A DNA stretch of 64,000 nt from Palsa-892 sp963751615 (GTDB taxonomy: Bacteria > Pseudomonadota > Alphaproteobacteria > Rhizobiales > Xanthobacteraceae). Positions 55,200-64,000 of the stretch are shown piece by piece. The translations under genes and the position numbers were made by a program. The stretch is from assembly GCA_963751615.1 (NCBI GenBank), contig CAVVVG010000005.1:806001-870000 (forward strand), read 5' to 3'. Within the stretch, counting starts at the first letter, position 1. Each line of letters begins with the position of its first letter. Under the pieces are notes generated by a model that was given only the letters and a program-made list of their open reading frames with translations, was not told the DNA's origin and ran no database searches.

Positions 55200-55805
55200 A
55201 TGCAAGGTTTGCCCAATAACGACCGACAGAATAGGCCCGCAGAAACACTGATTGAGCGCCTCCATACGCGATCGATCGTGCTTGTCGGTATGCCTGGCTC
55301 CGGTAAAAGTTCGGTGGGACGGCGGCTCGCCCAACGCATCGGACTCGATTTTATCGACGCGGATGGTGCGATCCAAGAAGCCGCGGGCGGCATGTCAATC
55401 GCCGATATTTTCGCGAAACATGGTGAACCAGAATTCCGTTCGCTAGAGGCGCGCGTGATCGCACGTCTACTTGAAAATGGACCCGCCGTAATCTCGACCG
55501 GTGGCGGCGCATTCATGAATCTGGAAACCCGAAATCTGATCGCCGAACGGGGAATTTCAATCTGGCTGAACGCGGAAATTGATGTACTTCTTCGCCGCGT
55601 GAAACGAAAAAATGATCGTCCCCTATTGCGGGGCGACGACCCCGAGGGAGTGTTGAAACAGCTTCTAGCGGAACGCGAAAGTACCTATGCCAAAGCCGCT
55701 CTTACCGTGTTCTCGCGCGACGTGCCACATGAAGCGATTGTGGATACGATAGTGGAAGAGCTTGAAAAATATCTCGTTTCCAAAACTGCCGCAGCACAAC
55801 CATGA
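55200..55805 (+). CDS. aroK: Shikimate kinase
   Basis: A 201-residue enzyme phosphorylating shikimate on the aromatic-amino-acid pathway. The P-loop is GMPGSGKSSVGRRLA (about 30-44), followed by FIDADGAIQEAAGGMSIADI (shikimate-binding DxD), the LID region FRSLEARVI and RPLLRGDDP. Length is slightly more than the 170-190 usual because of an N-terminal extension; homologues often have one. It overlaps aroB by four bases, a normal coupling, and is divergent from the small gene and xerD. Confidence 0.95.
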   Translation: MQGLPNNDRQNRPAETLIERLHTRSIVLVGMPGSGKSSVGRRLAQRIGLDFIDADGAIQEAAGGMSIADIFAKHGEPEFRSLEARVIARLLENGPAVISTGGGAFMNLETRNLIAERGISIWLNAEIDVLLRRVKRKNDRPLLRGDDPEGVLKQLLAERESTYAKAALTVFSRDVPHEAIVDTIVEELEKYLVSKTAAAQP

Positions 55806-56947
55806 AAACGTCTCCCGGACAGACAGAATCCTTGGATGCCCCCGTGATCGTCCGAGTGAATCTGGCTGAGCGAAGCTATGACATCGCAATTGGCGGCGGA
55901 TTACTCGCCGAGGCTGGCCAGCTGATCACGCACATCAAGCCGAGGTCCAAGGCGATGATCGTGAGCGACGAGACGGTTGGGAAGCTCTACGCCGAAAAAT
56001 GCGAACAAGCTCTTGCAGCATGCGGCATCAAGACCGGAAGAATTCTGGTGCCGGCCGGCGAGAATTCCAAAAATTTCCCAACGTACGAGCGGGTGATCGA
56101 CGCGATTCTCGAGTCGCGCATTGAGCGCGGCGATTTTGTGCTGGCGCTAGGCGGCGGCGTTGTGGGCGATCTCGCGGGCTTTGCTGCTGCAACCGCACGG
56201 CGCGGCATCGATTTTGTGCAAATGCCGACATCGCTACTTGCGCAGGTTGACTCTGCGGTCGGCGGAAAGACCGGCATCGATACGAGACAGGGTAAGAATT
56301 TGGTCGGCGCATTTCATCAGCCAATTTTGGTGATCGTCGACACGGATTTGCTTAGTACCTTGCCTCCACGGGAATTTCGCTCCGGCTACGCCGAAGTCGC
56401 AAAATACGGCCTAATCAATGACGAACCTTTTTTCGGTTGGCTCGAAAAGAACTGGAGAAATATCTTCGCGGGAGGTTCCGATCGCGTGTATGCGATCGCA
56501 ACCAGTTGCCGTTCAAAGGCCCGGATCGTCAGCCGCGACGAACGCGAGAAGGGAGACCGCGCACTGCTGAATCTCGGACATACGTTCGGCCATGCATTCG
56601 AGGCGGCAACTGGCTATTCCGACCAGCTCCTGCACGGTGAGGGAATTGCGATTGGAACGGTGCTTGCGTTCAAGCTTTCGGTGAAACTCGGCTTGTGCAA
56701 GCCCACGGATGCCGAACGGGTGAGGGCGCATTTCTCGGCGGTCGGATTGCCCACAGAGCTCACGCGGCTAAAAGACAACTTGCCAACAACCGATAAACTT
56801 CTCGAACTTATGGCACAGGATAAGAAGGTCGAACATGGCGCGTTCGTGTTTATTCTAACCCGCGGCATCGGCGAGGCGTTTATTGCAAAAGATATTGATA
56901 TTGGCCCGGTTCGCGAGGTTCTCGACGAGGCGCGCCGGAATACCTAG
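55802..56947 (+). CDS. aroB: 3-dehydroquinate synthase
   Basis: A 381-residue NAD- and metal-dependent enzyme making 3-dehydroquinate. Seen: VPAGENSKNFPTYERVIDAI, the NAD motif GGGVVGDLAGFAAATARRGI, QVDSAVGGKTGIDTRQGKNL, YAEVAKYGLIND, LNLGHTFGHAFE and LLHGEGIAIG; the zinc ligands are Glu and the two His in these segments. The overlap with aroK and the short gap to the CNNM gene suggest one transcript. Confidence 0.96.
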   Translation: MKTSPGQTESLDAPVIVRVNLAERSYDIAIGGGLLAEAGQLITHIKPRSKAMIVSDETVGKLYAEKCEQALAACGIKTGRILVPAGENSKNFPTYERVIDAILESRIERGDFVLALGGGVVGDLAGFAAATARRGIDFVQMPTSLLAQVDSAVGGKTGIDTRQGKNLVGAFHQPILVIVDTDLLSTLPPREFRSGYAEVAKYGLINDEPFFGWLEKNWRNIFAGGSDRVYAIATSCRSKARIVSRDEREKGDRALLNLGHTFGHAFEAATGYSDQLLHGEGIAIGTVLAFKLSVKLGLCKPTDAERVRAHFSAVGLPTELTRLKDNLPTTDKLLELMAQDKKVEHGAFVFILTRGIGEAFIAKDIDIGPVREVLDEARRNT

Positions 56948-56956
56948 ATATCAACG

Positions 56957-58273
56957 ATGACCACTCTCGAAATTTTCTCGATCATCGCCGTTATTATCTG
57001 CTTGATTATTTCGTTCTTCTTCTCGGGCAGCGAGACGGCGTTAACCGCCTCTTCGCGCGCGCGTATGACCGCGCTCGAAACAAGTGGAGACAAGGGCGCC
57101 AAAATCGTGAACCGCTTGATGCAGGCGCGCGAACGTCTCATCGGTGCGCTGCTGCTCGGGAACAATATGGCGAACATTGTCGCCTCTTCGCTCGCCACGG
57201 GCGTGCTTCTCTCGTGGTTCGGAGAAGTCGGTATCTTTTACGCGACGGCGATGATGACAGTGATCGTGGTCGTGTTTGCGGAAGTCATGCCCAAGACAAT
57301 CGCGATCAACCATCCCGATCGCGTCTCTCTGATTGTCGCGCGGCCGATCGCTGCCTTTGTGAAATTGCTAGGGCCCATGACCATCGCAATCGAAAAAATC
57401 GTGAGCTCGTGTCTTCGCCTTGTGGGCTTTAAACTCGAGGCAACCGAAAATGTGCTTTCAGGTTCTGAAGAATTGCGCGGCGCCGTCGACCTTCTTCACA
57501 AGGAGGGTGAAGTGGTGAAGGACGACCGCGATATGCTTGGCGGGTTGCTCGACTTGCGCGAACTCGAGGTATCCGATGTGATGATTCACAGGACCAAAAT
57601 GGCGACCATCAACGCCGATGACTCTCCGGAAAAAATCGTCAGCGAAGTGCTGGCTTCTGCCTATACGCGACTTCCGATCTGGCGCGAAACGCCGGAAAAT
57701 ATCGTGGGCATAGTGCATGCGAAAGATTTGTTGCGCGAACTCAACGCCGTGGGCGGCGACGAAAGCAAGATCGACATTGGCGCCATTGCGCTTGAGCCTT
57801 GGTTCGTACCGGACACGACAACACTCGCGGACCAGTTGAAAGCATTTCGTAGGCGCAAGACCCACTTCGCGCTCGTCGTTGACGAGTATGGCGAAGTGAT
57901 GGGTCTTGTAACGCTCGAAGACATCATCGAAGAGATTGTTGGTGACATATCCGACGAACACGACATCGTCATCAGCGGCGTGCGGCCATCTTCCGACGGA
58001 TCGGTGACCATCGATGGAGCCGTGCCGATCCGCGACCTCAACCGTGCGATGGATTGGCACCTGCCGGACGAGGAGGCAACGACTATCGCCGGTCTCGTAA
58101 TCCACGAGGCGCAGCTCATTCCCGAAGCAGGCCAGACTTTCATCTTTCACGGATTCCGCTTTGAAGTACTGCGCAAGAGCAGAAACCAAATCACGGCAAT
58201 GAAGATCACGCCACTGAAGCGGTCCGAGGCTAGGGTTGCGGAAGTGACAAAACCCTCGGAAGCCGCCGCCTGA
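56957..58273 (+). CDS. Hemolysin/CorC family transporter-associated protein (CNNM + CBS domains)
   Basis: A 438-residue membrane protein with a DUF21/CNNM domain of about four helices (1-190: FFSGSETALTASSRARMTAL, VFAEVMPKTIAINHPDRVSL), a tandem CBS pair (about 215-340: VSDVMIHRTKMATINADDSP, DEYGEVMGLVTLEDIIEEIV) and a C-terminal CorC/HlyC domain. The family is linked to magnesium or cobalt export and regulation; specificity is unknown. It follows aroB by nine bases. The neighbourhood with CobST is suggestive of cobalt handling but not evidence. Confidence 0.93.
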   Translation: MTTLEIFSIIAVIICLIISFFFSGSETALTASSRARMTALETSGDKGAKIVNRLMQARERLIGALLLGNNMANIVASSLATGVLLSWFGEVGIFYATAMMTVIVVVFAEVMPKTIAINHPDRVSLIVARPIAAFVKLLGPMTIAIEKIVSSCLRLVGFKLEATENVLSGSEELRGAVDLLHKEGEVVKDDRDMLGGLLDLRELEVSDVMIHRTKMATINADDSPEKIVSEVLASAYTRLPIWRETPENIVGIVHAKDLLRELNAVGGDESKIDIGAIALEPWFVPDTTTLADQLKAFRRRKTHFALVVDEYGEVMGLVTLEDIIEEIVGDISDEHDIVISGVRPSSDGSVTIDGAVPIRDLNRAMDWHLPDEEATTIAGLVIHEAQLIPEAGQTFIFHGFRFEVLRKSRNQITAMKITPLKRSEARVAEVTKPSEAAA

Positions 58274-58540
58274 TCATTCGCCCGGCACACGCGCCTCGAC
58301 GGCAAGCGCATGTAGCCCATCGGCGAATTCGGAGGCGAGTAATTCGTTCACGAGCCGGTGACGCTCGATCCGGCTCTTGCCACGAAATGTCTCCGCCACC
58401 ACGCGTACGCGCACATGGGTTGTTTTACCGGGTATGTGTCCCTTGTGGCCCGCATGTTTGCCGCTCTCGTCGAGTACTTCGACTTGTTCGGGCGAAAGAG
58501 AAGCTGAAAGCGTTCCGCGAATACGATCGACGGTGTTCAT
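58274..58540 (-). CDS. bolA: BolA family protein
   Basis: An 88-residue protein of the BolA fold, which works with monothiol glutaredoxins in iron-sulfur cluster and stress control. It carries SGKHAGHKGHIPGKTTHVRV with the ligand His residues, and the helix-turn HRLVNELLASEFADGLHALA with the conserved His. It is convergent with the CNNM gene, starting at its very next base. Confidence 0.93.
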   Translation of the reverse strand: MNTVDRIRGTLSASLSPEQVEVLDESGKHAGHKGHIPGKTTHVRVRVVAETFRGKSRIERHRLVNELLASEFADGLHALAVEARVPGE

Positions 58541-58564
58541 AATAAGGTCTCGATGCTGTATAAT
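58536..58564 (+). promoter_or_regulatory. Candidate promoter of the J-domain gene
   Basis: TTCATA (58536-58541) and a perfect TATAAT (58559-58564) are 17 bases apart, 85 bases before the ATG at 58650. Overlapping the bolA start region on the opposite strand. Confidence 0.45.
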
Positions 58565-58649
58565 ACTAGCATATTGACAATCTTCACGGCATATAATGAA
58601 AACTTGCGGCTCCTTGTGCCGCTACGATCGTAGCTTTAATAATCGGCCC

Positions 58650-59273
58650 ATGAAATTCGATTCACCCATTTTTGACCGCATTCGCGTGAAGCCTGAAAAG
58701 GATCGCTCGCGCAAAAAGAATGCGCCGCCCTGCGAGTGGGCCGGCTGCAAGAAGCCGGGATTGCACCGTGCGCCGAAGGGGCGCGGCCGCGACAAGGAAT
58801 ACTGGAATTATTGCCTTGAACATGTGCGCGAATACAACCATTCATACAATTATTTCGCCGGCATGAGCGACGACGCGATCGCCCAGCACCAGAAAGACGC
58901 CGCGACCGGTCACCGGCCGACATGGAAGATGGGCCAGCGAACGGCGCGTTCTGCTGAGGAACGTGTGGCGGAAGGCTCACCCTTCGCGGGACGGCCTTGG
59001 CACGACCCATTCCGCTTTTTCGAAGAAGCGGGGGGAAATGCGCGACCAAATCCTGAAACCCCGGAAAGACGCGAAGCGCGGAACGCCGAACGCAAAGCGC
59101 TCGATGTTATGGGACTGGAATCAAATGCTTCGTCGATCGAGATCAAAACCCGCTTCAAGGAATTGGTGAAACGTCACCATCCCGATGCCAATGCCGGCGA
59201 CCGTTCCACTCAAGATCGGCTCGTGGAAATTATTCAGGCTTACAATTATTTGAAATCGAGCGGGTTCTGCTGA
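58650..59273 (+). CDS. J-domain (DnaJ-like) protein with Cys motif
   Basis: A 207-residue protein. The N-terminal MKFDSPIFDRIRVKPEKD precedes a possible zinc site (CEWAGCKKPG and YCLEHVREYN). The C-terminal J domain (about 140-205) has the canonical HPD in LVKRHHPDANAGD, needed to stimulate DnaK ATPase. Conserved upstream of cobS in rhizobia, its client is unknown. The frame starts at 58596; the ATG at 58650 matches the family N-terminus and is preferred. Confidence 0.9.
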   Translation: MKFDSPIFDRIRVKPEKDRSRKKNAPPCEWAGCKKPGLHRAPKGRGRDKEYWNYCLEHVREYNHSYNYFAGMSDDAIAQHQKDAATGHRPTWKMGQRTARSAEERVAEGSPFAGRPWHDPFRFFEEAGGNARPNPETPERREARNAERKALDVMGLESNASSIEIKTRFKELVKRHHPDANAGDRSTQDRLVEIIQAYNYLKSSGFC

Positions 59274-59463
59274 GCCTCGGGGTTGCAACCACAGACCCCC
59301 TAATTGTGCCTTTCGGATTTTAATAATATTCAATTACTTCAATTAATTAGATGGTTTCAGAACAGAATCCTATCTCTGGCATATGGGGTTCTGCTAAATT
59401 GCAGGATATTTGCTTCGCCTTAAGTACCCCGGCGCTCCGCCTTATATGGCGGGAGAGGAATTC

Positions 59464-60447
59464 ATGAACGCCCACACCACGACAATCCCCATGCCCGACA
59501 TGAAAGTGTCGGTCCGTCAGGTCTTTGGCATGGATATTGACCTCGAAGTCCCCGCCTATTCGGCGGCAGATGAGCATGTGCCGGATATCGACCCGGACTA
59601 TGTTTTCGACCACGATACGACGCTCGCGATCCTTGCGGGTTTCGCTCACAATCGCCGCGTCCTCGTCGCGGGTTATCATGGCACGGGAAAGTCGACCCAT
59701 ATCGAACAGGTTGCCTCGCGGCTGAATTGGCCTTGCGTACGCGTTAATCTCGACAGCCATATCAGTCGTATCGACCTCGTCGGCAAGGATGCGATCGTGC
59801 TGAAAGAGGGCCAGCAGGTCACCGAATTCCGAGATGGCATGTTGCCGTGGGCCTTGCAGCGCAATGTCGCCCTCTGCTTCGACGAATACGATGCCGGACG
59901 GCCCGACGTGATGTTCGTCATTCAACGCGTGCTGGAAGTCTCAGGCAAACTGACACTGCTCGACCAGAACAAGGTAATCCGCCCACACCCAGCTTTCCGC
60001 CTATTTGCTACCGCAAACACGGTCGGCCTCGGTGATACCACCGGCCTATATCACGGCACCCAGCAAATCAATCAGGGCCAAATGGACCGCTGGTCGATCG
60101 TGACGACGCTCAATTATCTGCCGCACGACAAGGAAGTGGAAATTGTCTCGGCCAAGGCGCGCCATTACCGCAATCCGGAGGGCCACGAGACCGTGTCCAG
60201 AATGGTTCGCGTCGCCGATCTGACGCGTCAAGCTTTCATCAATGGCGATATTTCCACGGTGATGAGTCCACGCACCGTGATTACGTGGGCGGAAAATGCC
60301 GAAATTTTTGGCGATCTCGGTTTCGCCTTCCGTCTCACCTTCCTGAACAAGTGCGATGAACTCGAACGCCCGATTGTCGCTGAATTCTATCAGCGCTGTT
60401 TCGGGCGTGAGTTACCCGAGTCCACGGTGAACGTCGCTCTCGCCTGA
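59464..60447 (+). CDS. cobS: Aerobic cobaltochelatase subunit CobS
   Basis: A 327-residue AAA+ ATPase. With CobT and CobN it inserts cobalt into hydrogenobyrinate diamide in aerobic vitamin B12 synthesis. Walker A is VAGYHGTGKSTH (about 80-91), the Walker B region is LCFDEYDAGRPDV and the sensor region is RLFATANTVGLGD. GAGAGGAA lies seven or so bases before the ATG at 59464, preferred over an upstream 59410. It is followed by cobT after one base; cobN is not in the window. Confidence 0.96.
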   Translation: MNAHTTTIPMPDMKVSVRQVFGMDIDLEVPAYSAADEHVPDIDPDYVFDHDTTLAILAGFAHNRRVLVAGYHGTGKSTHIEQVASRLNWPCVRVNLDSHISRIDLVGKDAIVLKEGQQVTEFRDGMLPWALQRNVALCFDEYDAGRPDVMFVIQRVLEVSGKLTLLDQNKVIRPHPAFRLFATANTVGLGDTTGLYHGTQQINQGQMDRWSIVTTLNYLPHDKEVEIVSAKARHYRNPEGHETVSRMVRVADLTRQAFINGDISTVMSPRTVITWAENAEIFGDLGFAFRLTFLNKCDELERPIVAEFYQRCFGRELPESTVNVALA

Positions 60448-60448
60448 G

Positions 60449-62344
60449 ATGTCGATCTCGAACACGACCCTGAAGAACAAGAACGCGGAAGCGCCTACGG
60501 AGCCTTTCAAGCGGGCGGTCGCCGGTTGCCTGCGTGCGATCGCCGGCAAGACCGAACTCGAGATTGCTTATGCTGCCGAAAAGCCGATCGTGTCGCAAAC
60601 GCGCGTGCGCTTGCCGGAACCGCCACGGCGCATGACTAAGGCCGATGCCGCGATCCTACGCGGTCATGCGGATTCTGCCGCGCTCAAGCTCGCCTGCCAT
60701 AATCCCGCAATTCACCGGCGACTTATGCCAAAGGGCGAAACCGCTAAGGCCGTATTCGAAGCCGTCGAGCAGGCACGCGTTGAGGCGATCGGCTCGCGCC
60801 GCATGACGGGCGTCGCCTCAAATCTTACGGCGATGCTTGAGAACCGTTACCACCGCGGTAACTACGAACAAATTAGCGACCGTGCCGATGCGCCGATCGA
60901 AGAAGCGCTTGCGATGCTGGTGCGTGAACGTCTGACCGGCATCGAGCCGCCTGCCTCAGCGAAAAAACTCGTGAATATCTGGCGCGACTTTGTGGAAAAA
61001 CGCGCAGACCATGAGATGGATCAACTGCTCGCCAAGATCGACGACCAGCGCGCATTCGGCGAAGCGATCCACGATCTTCTCTCCTCGCTCGATATGGGCG
61101 AACAGCGTCTCTCCGATCGCGAAGACAATTCTTCCGATGACGAAGAGCAGGGCCAGAATCAGGCAGGCGAAGAAGGGGCTGCCGACAAGGAAGATTCGAG
61201 CGAAAATTCCGCTGCCGATGATTCCAAGCTCGCGGCCGACGACACGGGAGAAGCGGCGACGGAAAGCGACGATGCGCCTTCCGCCGAACGCCCCGAGGAT
61301 GTCAATGCCGGCGACTCGCGCGAAGCTGGCGAACCCTGGCGGCCGCGTCGCTCGCTCGCCAACGAGCCACGCGGCCCGGACTACCGCGCTTTCTCGGGCA
61401 AATTCGATGAGACCATAGGCGCGGAGGACCTCTGCGATCCCGAAGAACTATCGCGGCTGCGCTCCTATCTCGACAAGCAGTTGCAACACCTGCAAGGCGT
61501 AGTCGCGCGTCTCGCGAATCGTTTGCAAAGACGCCTTATGGCCAAACAAAATCGTGCTTGGGACTTCGATCTGGAGGAAGGCATTCTCGATTCCGCACGG
61601 CTTTCGCGCATTATCCTTGATCCGTTTCAACCACTTTCTTTCAAGAGCGAACGCGATACTGATTTCCGCGATACAGTCGTGACACTGCTGCTTGACAATT
61701 CAGGCTCGATGCGCGGTCGGCCGATCACGGTCGCGGCAACGTGCGCCGACATTCTCGCGCGCACACTTGAGCGTTGCGGAGTAAAAGTCGAAATCCTTGG
61801 TTTTACCACCCGTGCCTGGAAAGGCGGCCAGTCGCGCGAGGCATGGCTCGCCGCAAACAAACCGGCGAACCCCGGTCGTCTCAATGATCTACGTCACATT
61901 ATCTACAAATCCGCGGACGCGCCCTGGCGGCGCGCGCGCAAGAACCTCGGACTGATGATGCGCGAGGGACTCCTCAAGGAAAACATCGACGGCGAGGCGC
62001 TCGACTGGGCGCATAAGCGACTCCTCGCCCGCACCGAAAGCCGCAAAATTCTGATGATGATTTCCGATGGCGCGCCGGTCGACAACTCCACACTATCGGT
62101 GAACCCCGGCAATTATCTCGAACGCCATCTTCGTTTTATCATCAACGAAATCGAGACCCGATCGCCGGTGGAGCTTATCGCGATCGGCATTGGTCACGAC
62201 GTCACACGCTATTACAGACGCGCCGTGACGATCGTTGATGCGGAGGAACTGGGCGGTGCCATGACCGAAAAGCTCGCGGAATTGTTCGACGAAAAAGCGT
62301 TTCCCCAGCCCAGCCACCCTGCGAAGCCGAGGCGCGTCGCGTGA
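60449..62344 (+). CDS. cobT: Aerobic cobaltochelatase subunit CobT
   Basis: A 631-residue partner of CobS. The N-terminal region binds CobS, the middle is a long acidic, disordered-looking stretch (about 215-290, DNSSDDEEQGQNQAGEEGAA), and the C-terminus is a von Willebrand A domain with the MIDAS motif LLLDNSGSMRG (about 415) and GAPVDNSTLS. The acidic spacer is a normal CobT feature. Gene order DnaJ-like, cobS, cobT, rpmB is standard here. Confidence 0.96.
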   Translation: MSISNTTLKNKNAEAPTEPFKRAVAGCLRAIAGKTELEIAYAAEKPIVSQTRVRLPEPPRRMTKADAAILRGHADSAALKLACHNPAIHRRLMPKGETAKAVFEAVEQARVEAIGSRRMTGVASNLTAMLENRYHRGNYEQISDRADAPIEEALAMLVRERLTGIEPPASAKKLVNIWRDFVEKRADHEMDQLLAKIDDQRAFGEAIHDLLSSLDMGEQRLSDREDNSSDDEEQGQNQAGEEGAADKEDSSENSAADDSKLAADDTGEAATESDDAPSAERPEDVNAGDSREAGEPWRPRRSLANEPRGPDYRAFSGKFDETIGAEDLCDPEELSRLRSYLDKQLQHLQGVVARLANRLQRRLMAKQNRAWDFDLEEGILDSARLSRIILDPFQPLSFKSERDTDFRDTVVTLLLDNSGSMRGRPITVAATCADILARTLERCGVKVEILGFTTRAWKGGQSREAWLAANKPANPGRLNDLRHIIYKSADAPWRRARKNLGLMMREGLLKENIDGEALDWAHKRLLARTESRKILMMISDGAPVDNSTLSVNPGNYLERHLRFIINEIETRSPVELIAIGIGHDVTRYYRRAVTIVDAEELGGAMTEKLAELFDEKAFPQPSHPAKPRRVA

Positions 62345-62417
62345 AGCCTGGCGTTTGCCGAGAATCTTCCTGCAGGAACTGCCGTGACGCAGCCGTCCGC
62401 GTTCCATCAAATTTGAA

Positions 62418-62711
62418 TTAACTGGCCGGCGCTGCCATCTTCTTTGCAATCTTGCGCTTCAAATCAAGCGCCTTCGGCGAAAGATCGTCGTTCCGTGCCT
62501 TCAGAAGAAAAGCGTCGAGGCCGCCACGATGGTCCACCGACTTCAGCGCGTTGGTGCAGATGCGCAGCCGTACCTTCTGGCCGAGTGCGTCGCTCTGCAG
62601 TGTCACATTGCACAAGTTCGGCAGGAACCGACGTTTGGTCTTGATATTCGAATGGCTCACCTTGTGGCCAACAAGCACCGTTTTGCCGGTCAATTCGCAA
62701 CGCCGCGACAT
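62418..62711 (-). CDS. rpmB: 50S ribosomal protein L28
   Basis: A 97-residue basic protein matching L28: SRRCELTGKTVLVGHKVSHS, NIKTKRRFLPNLCNV, KVRLRICTNALKSVDHRGGL. It binds the large subunit near the exit tunnel. The start at 62711 is used because the upstream residues are not conserved; AAGG lies nine bases before it. The gene is convergent with cobT. Confidence 0.96.
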   Translation of the reverse strand: MSRRCELTGKTVLVGHKVSHSNIKTKRRFLPNLCNVTLQSDALGQKVRLRICTNALKSVDHRGGLDAFLLKARNDDLSPKALDLKRKIAKKMAAPAS

Positions 62712-62964
62712 CGATGGAAACCTTCTCAAAAAGTAGCCGGCCTCCGGGATCTTGGCTTCCCGCCTATGCCGGATTTAGCTGAATAGCGGCACCTCATAGT
62801 CAGCCACCACGATACCGTCAAGCGCTCGAGTCACAGTTCCGACGCATTCAAGCCTCCATGCCAAAATTTCGCAAAAGTCTTGCGCCATGCATGATACAAT
62901 AATCCACTATTGAGATGCCGGCATTGGTGCCAGGATCGCGACAGGCTCGGAAAGTTAGCTATCT
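62712..62964. other. Divergent control region of rpmB and the DUF3108 gene
   Basis: 253 bases without a gene; contains both promoters. A hexamer-based search found no clear -35/-10 pair. Confidence 0.5.
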
Positions 62965-63798
62965 ATGCCACGCCGCATAGTGTTCTCAGTCTCTGCCCTG
63001 CTGTTACTTGTGGCCTCGACAGCCATCGCTCTGGGCGATGCACGGCTTCAGGTTAGCTATGATGCCTCGCTTACGGGCATTCAGGTCGGCAAGGGTTTGT
63101 TCATTATCGATATTGCCGATGACGGCTATACGGCCACGGGCAGCGCCGAAGTGGCCGGCCTCGCAAAACTCGTTTCGCGTGGACACGGCTCGACGATGTC
63201 CAAGGGCGTCTTCCTAGACGGCAAGGTTTCCCCACTCACCTATACGGCCTCATCCGAAAGCGACAAAATTAGCGAAGAAATTCGCATGAAGCTCGCGAAC
63301 AACGTAGTCCAGGAATATTTCGTAACGCCGCCGCAGGATTCCAAGCCAGACCGTATTCCCGTGACAGAAGAACATCGGATGGAAGTGGTCGATCCTATGA
63401 GCGCCGCGATGATCACGGTTCCAGGTACCGGCGATTTGCTTGCGAAGGAAAACTGCAACCGGACCGTTGCAATTTTCGACGGCAAGCAGCGTTATGACCT
63501 GATCTTTTCCTATGATCGCACCGAGCAGACGAAGGATGTGAAGGGCTATAGCGGTCCGACATTGGTGTGCCGCGTGAATTATAAAGCCGTCGCTGGACAC
63601 AAGCCGAACCGCATCCAAGTAAAATTTATGGAAGAAAACAAGACGATCTTTGTCTGGCTCGCCCCTATTGCTAACACGCGTGTGCTGTTTCCGATCCGCG
63701 TGTCGTTTCTCACAATGATTGGTCTTGTCATCGTGCAAGCTGAGAATTTTGTGGTTGGACCCCTCGAAAAACAGGTGGCAACCCCCACCGTAAAGTAG
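62965..63798 (+). CDS. DUF3108 domain-containing exported protein
   Basis: A 277-residue protein with a signal peptide (FSVSALLLLVASTAIALGDA) and a DUF3108 domain with repeated beta-strand patterns (YDASLTGIQVGKGLFIIDIA, LVSRGHGSTMSKGVFL, CRVNYKAVAGHKPNRIQVKF). DUF3108 proteins are periplasmic, of unknown function, and recur beside rpmB in rhizobia. The start ATG at 62965 is the first in frame and begins the signal peptide directly. Confidence 0.92.
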   Translation: MPRRIVFSVSALLLLVASTAIALGDARLQVSYDASLTGIQVGKGLFIIDIADDGYTATGSAEVAGLAKLVSRGHGSTMSKGVFLDGKVSPLTYTASSESDKISEEIRMKLANNVVQEYFVTPPQDSKPDRIPVTEEHRMEVVDPMSAAMITVPGTGDLLAKENCNRTVAIFDGKQRYDLIFSYDRTEQTKDVKGYSGPTLVCRVNYKAVAGHKPNRIQVKFMEENKTIFVWLAPIANTRVLFPIRVSFLTMIGLVIVQAENFVVGPLEKQVATPTVK

Positions 63799-64000
63799 CA
63801 ATCGGGCACCATTACGCGCGCGGTAAACGGAAATTAACGCCTGAAAATCAATTCGTTTGCGTTTTTGCGGTCGCGCGAACAGCTATCGTGGGACACTGAA
63901 AACCGGACGCTACATCTAGTGCGAACGAATTGGGACTCGCATCGAGTCAGCGATTCGGGCCTGATTCGTTCGAAGCGTGTTCCTTTTTCCTAGCGCTCTC
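63799..64000. other. Gap at the window end
   Basis: About 200 bases with no supported coding frame, RNA or clear promoter; presumably leader of a gene outside the window. Confidence 0.5.

Noticed and set aside
54925..55248. N-terminal extension of xerD to 55248
   Set aside because: The added residues have no XerD resemblance and overlap the 47-codon gene.
58574..58597. TTGACA and TATAAT before the J-domain gene
   Set aside because: They are only 12 bases apart, too close for a sigma-70-type promoter; the pair at 58536/58559 has 17-base spacing.

Overview
The window looks like chromosomal DNA of an alphaproteobacterium of the order Hyphomicrobiales (Rhizobiales). The evidence is the gene neighbourhoods (xerD / small membrane protein / aroK-aroB / CNNM-CBS protein / bolA / J-domain protein / cobS-cobT / rpmB / DUF3108; lysC-ptsP-prfA-prmC-DUF4167; secA with divergent PPIase and argJ-mutT), the aerobic CobST cobaltochelatase, a 16S-Ile-Ala-23S-5S-fMet rRNA operon, and an expanded helix 9 in the 23S gene. 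Base composition is moderately GC-rich throughout, apart from one strikingly AT-rich patch at about 50.0-51.2 kb. The exact genus cannot be read from the sequence by eye.

Layout. 0-6 kb (minus strand): a carbohydrate ABC importer of the CUT1 type (ATPase, Tat-exported binding protein, two permeases), followed by an isoprenylcysteine-methyltransferase-like membrane protein and a 3-hydroxyisobutyrate-dehydrogenase-like enzyme cut by the window edge. 5.9-17.9 kb: a D-2-hydroxyacid dehydrogenase, a periplasmic protein with two Inh-type domains, then a minus-strand sugar-acid operon (IlvD/Edd dehydratase, PEP-mutase-like lyase, GNAT, SDR dehydrogenase, DenD-like dehydrogenase) running into sfsA, map and a decayed radC, plus an aminotransferase, an EamA exporter and a lactonase-type amidohydrolase. 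Together these look like uptake and non-phosphorylative breakdown of a sugar or sugar acid.

17.9-27.9 kb: tRNA-fMet, an APC permease, two divergent secreted proteins, and the complete minus-strand rRNA operon with a recognisable promoter. 27.9-49.9 kb: housekeeping genes for cell wall (M23 peptidase), protein quality control (clpB), translation termination (prfA, prmC), nitrogen-PTS signalling (ptsP), lysine/threonine entry (lysC), ubiquinone (ubiG), arginine (argJ), nucleotide sanitation (mutT) and secretion (secA, PPIase). A comF remnant lies between two of these genes.

49.8-51.3 kb: a scar of an integrated element at the 3' end of secA. It contains a degraded duplicate of the secA 3' end, a tyrosine-recombinase fragment, an Mrr-type restriction-protein fragment and an intact AT-rich methyltransferase. 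51.3-64 kb: L,D-transpeptidase, accA, xerD with a 47-codon overlapping membrane-protein gene, aroK-aroB, a CNNM/CBS protein, bolA, a J-domain protein, cobST, rpmB and a DUF3108 protein.

No CRISPR array, intact prophage or intact defence system was found. The most novel points are the secA-3' integration scar with its restriction/recombination debris, the paired loss of radC and comF, the divergent secreted-protein pair around a perfect inverted repeat, and the overlooked small gene upstream of xerD.
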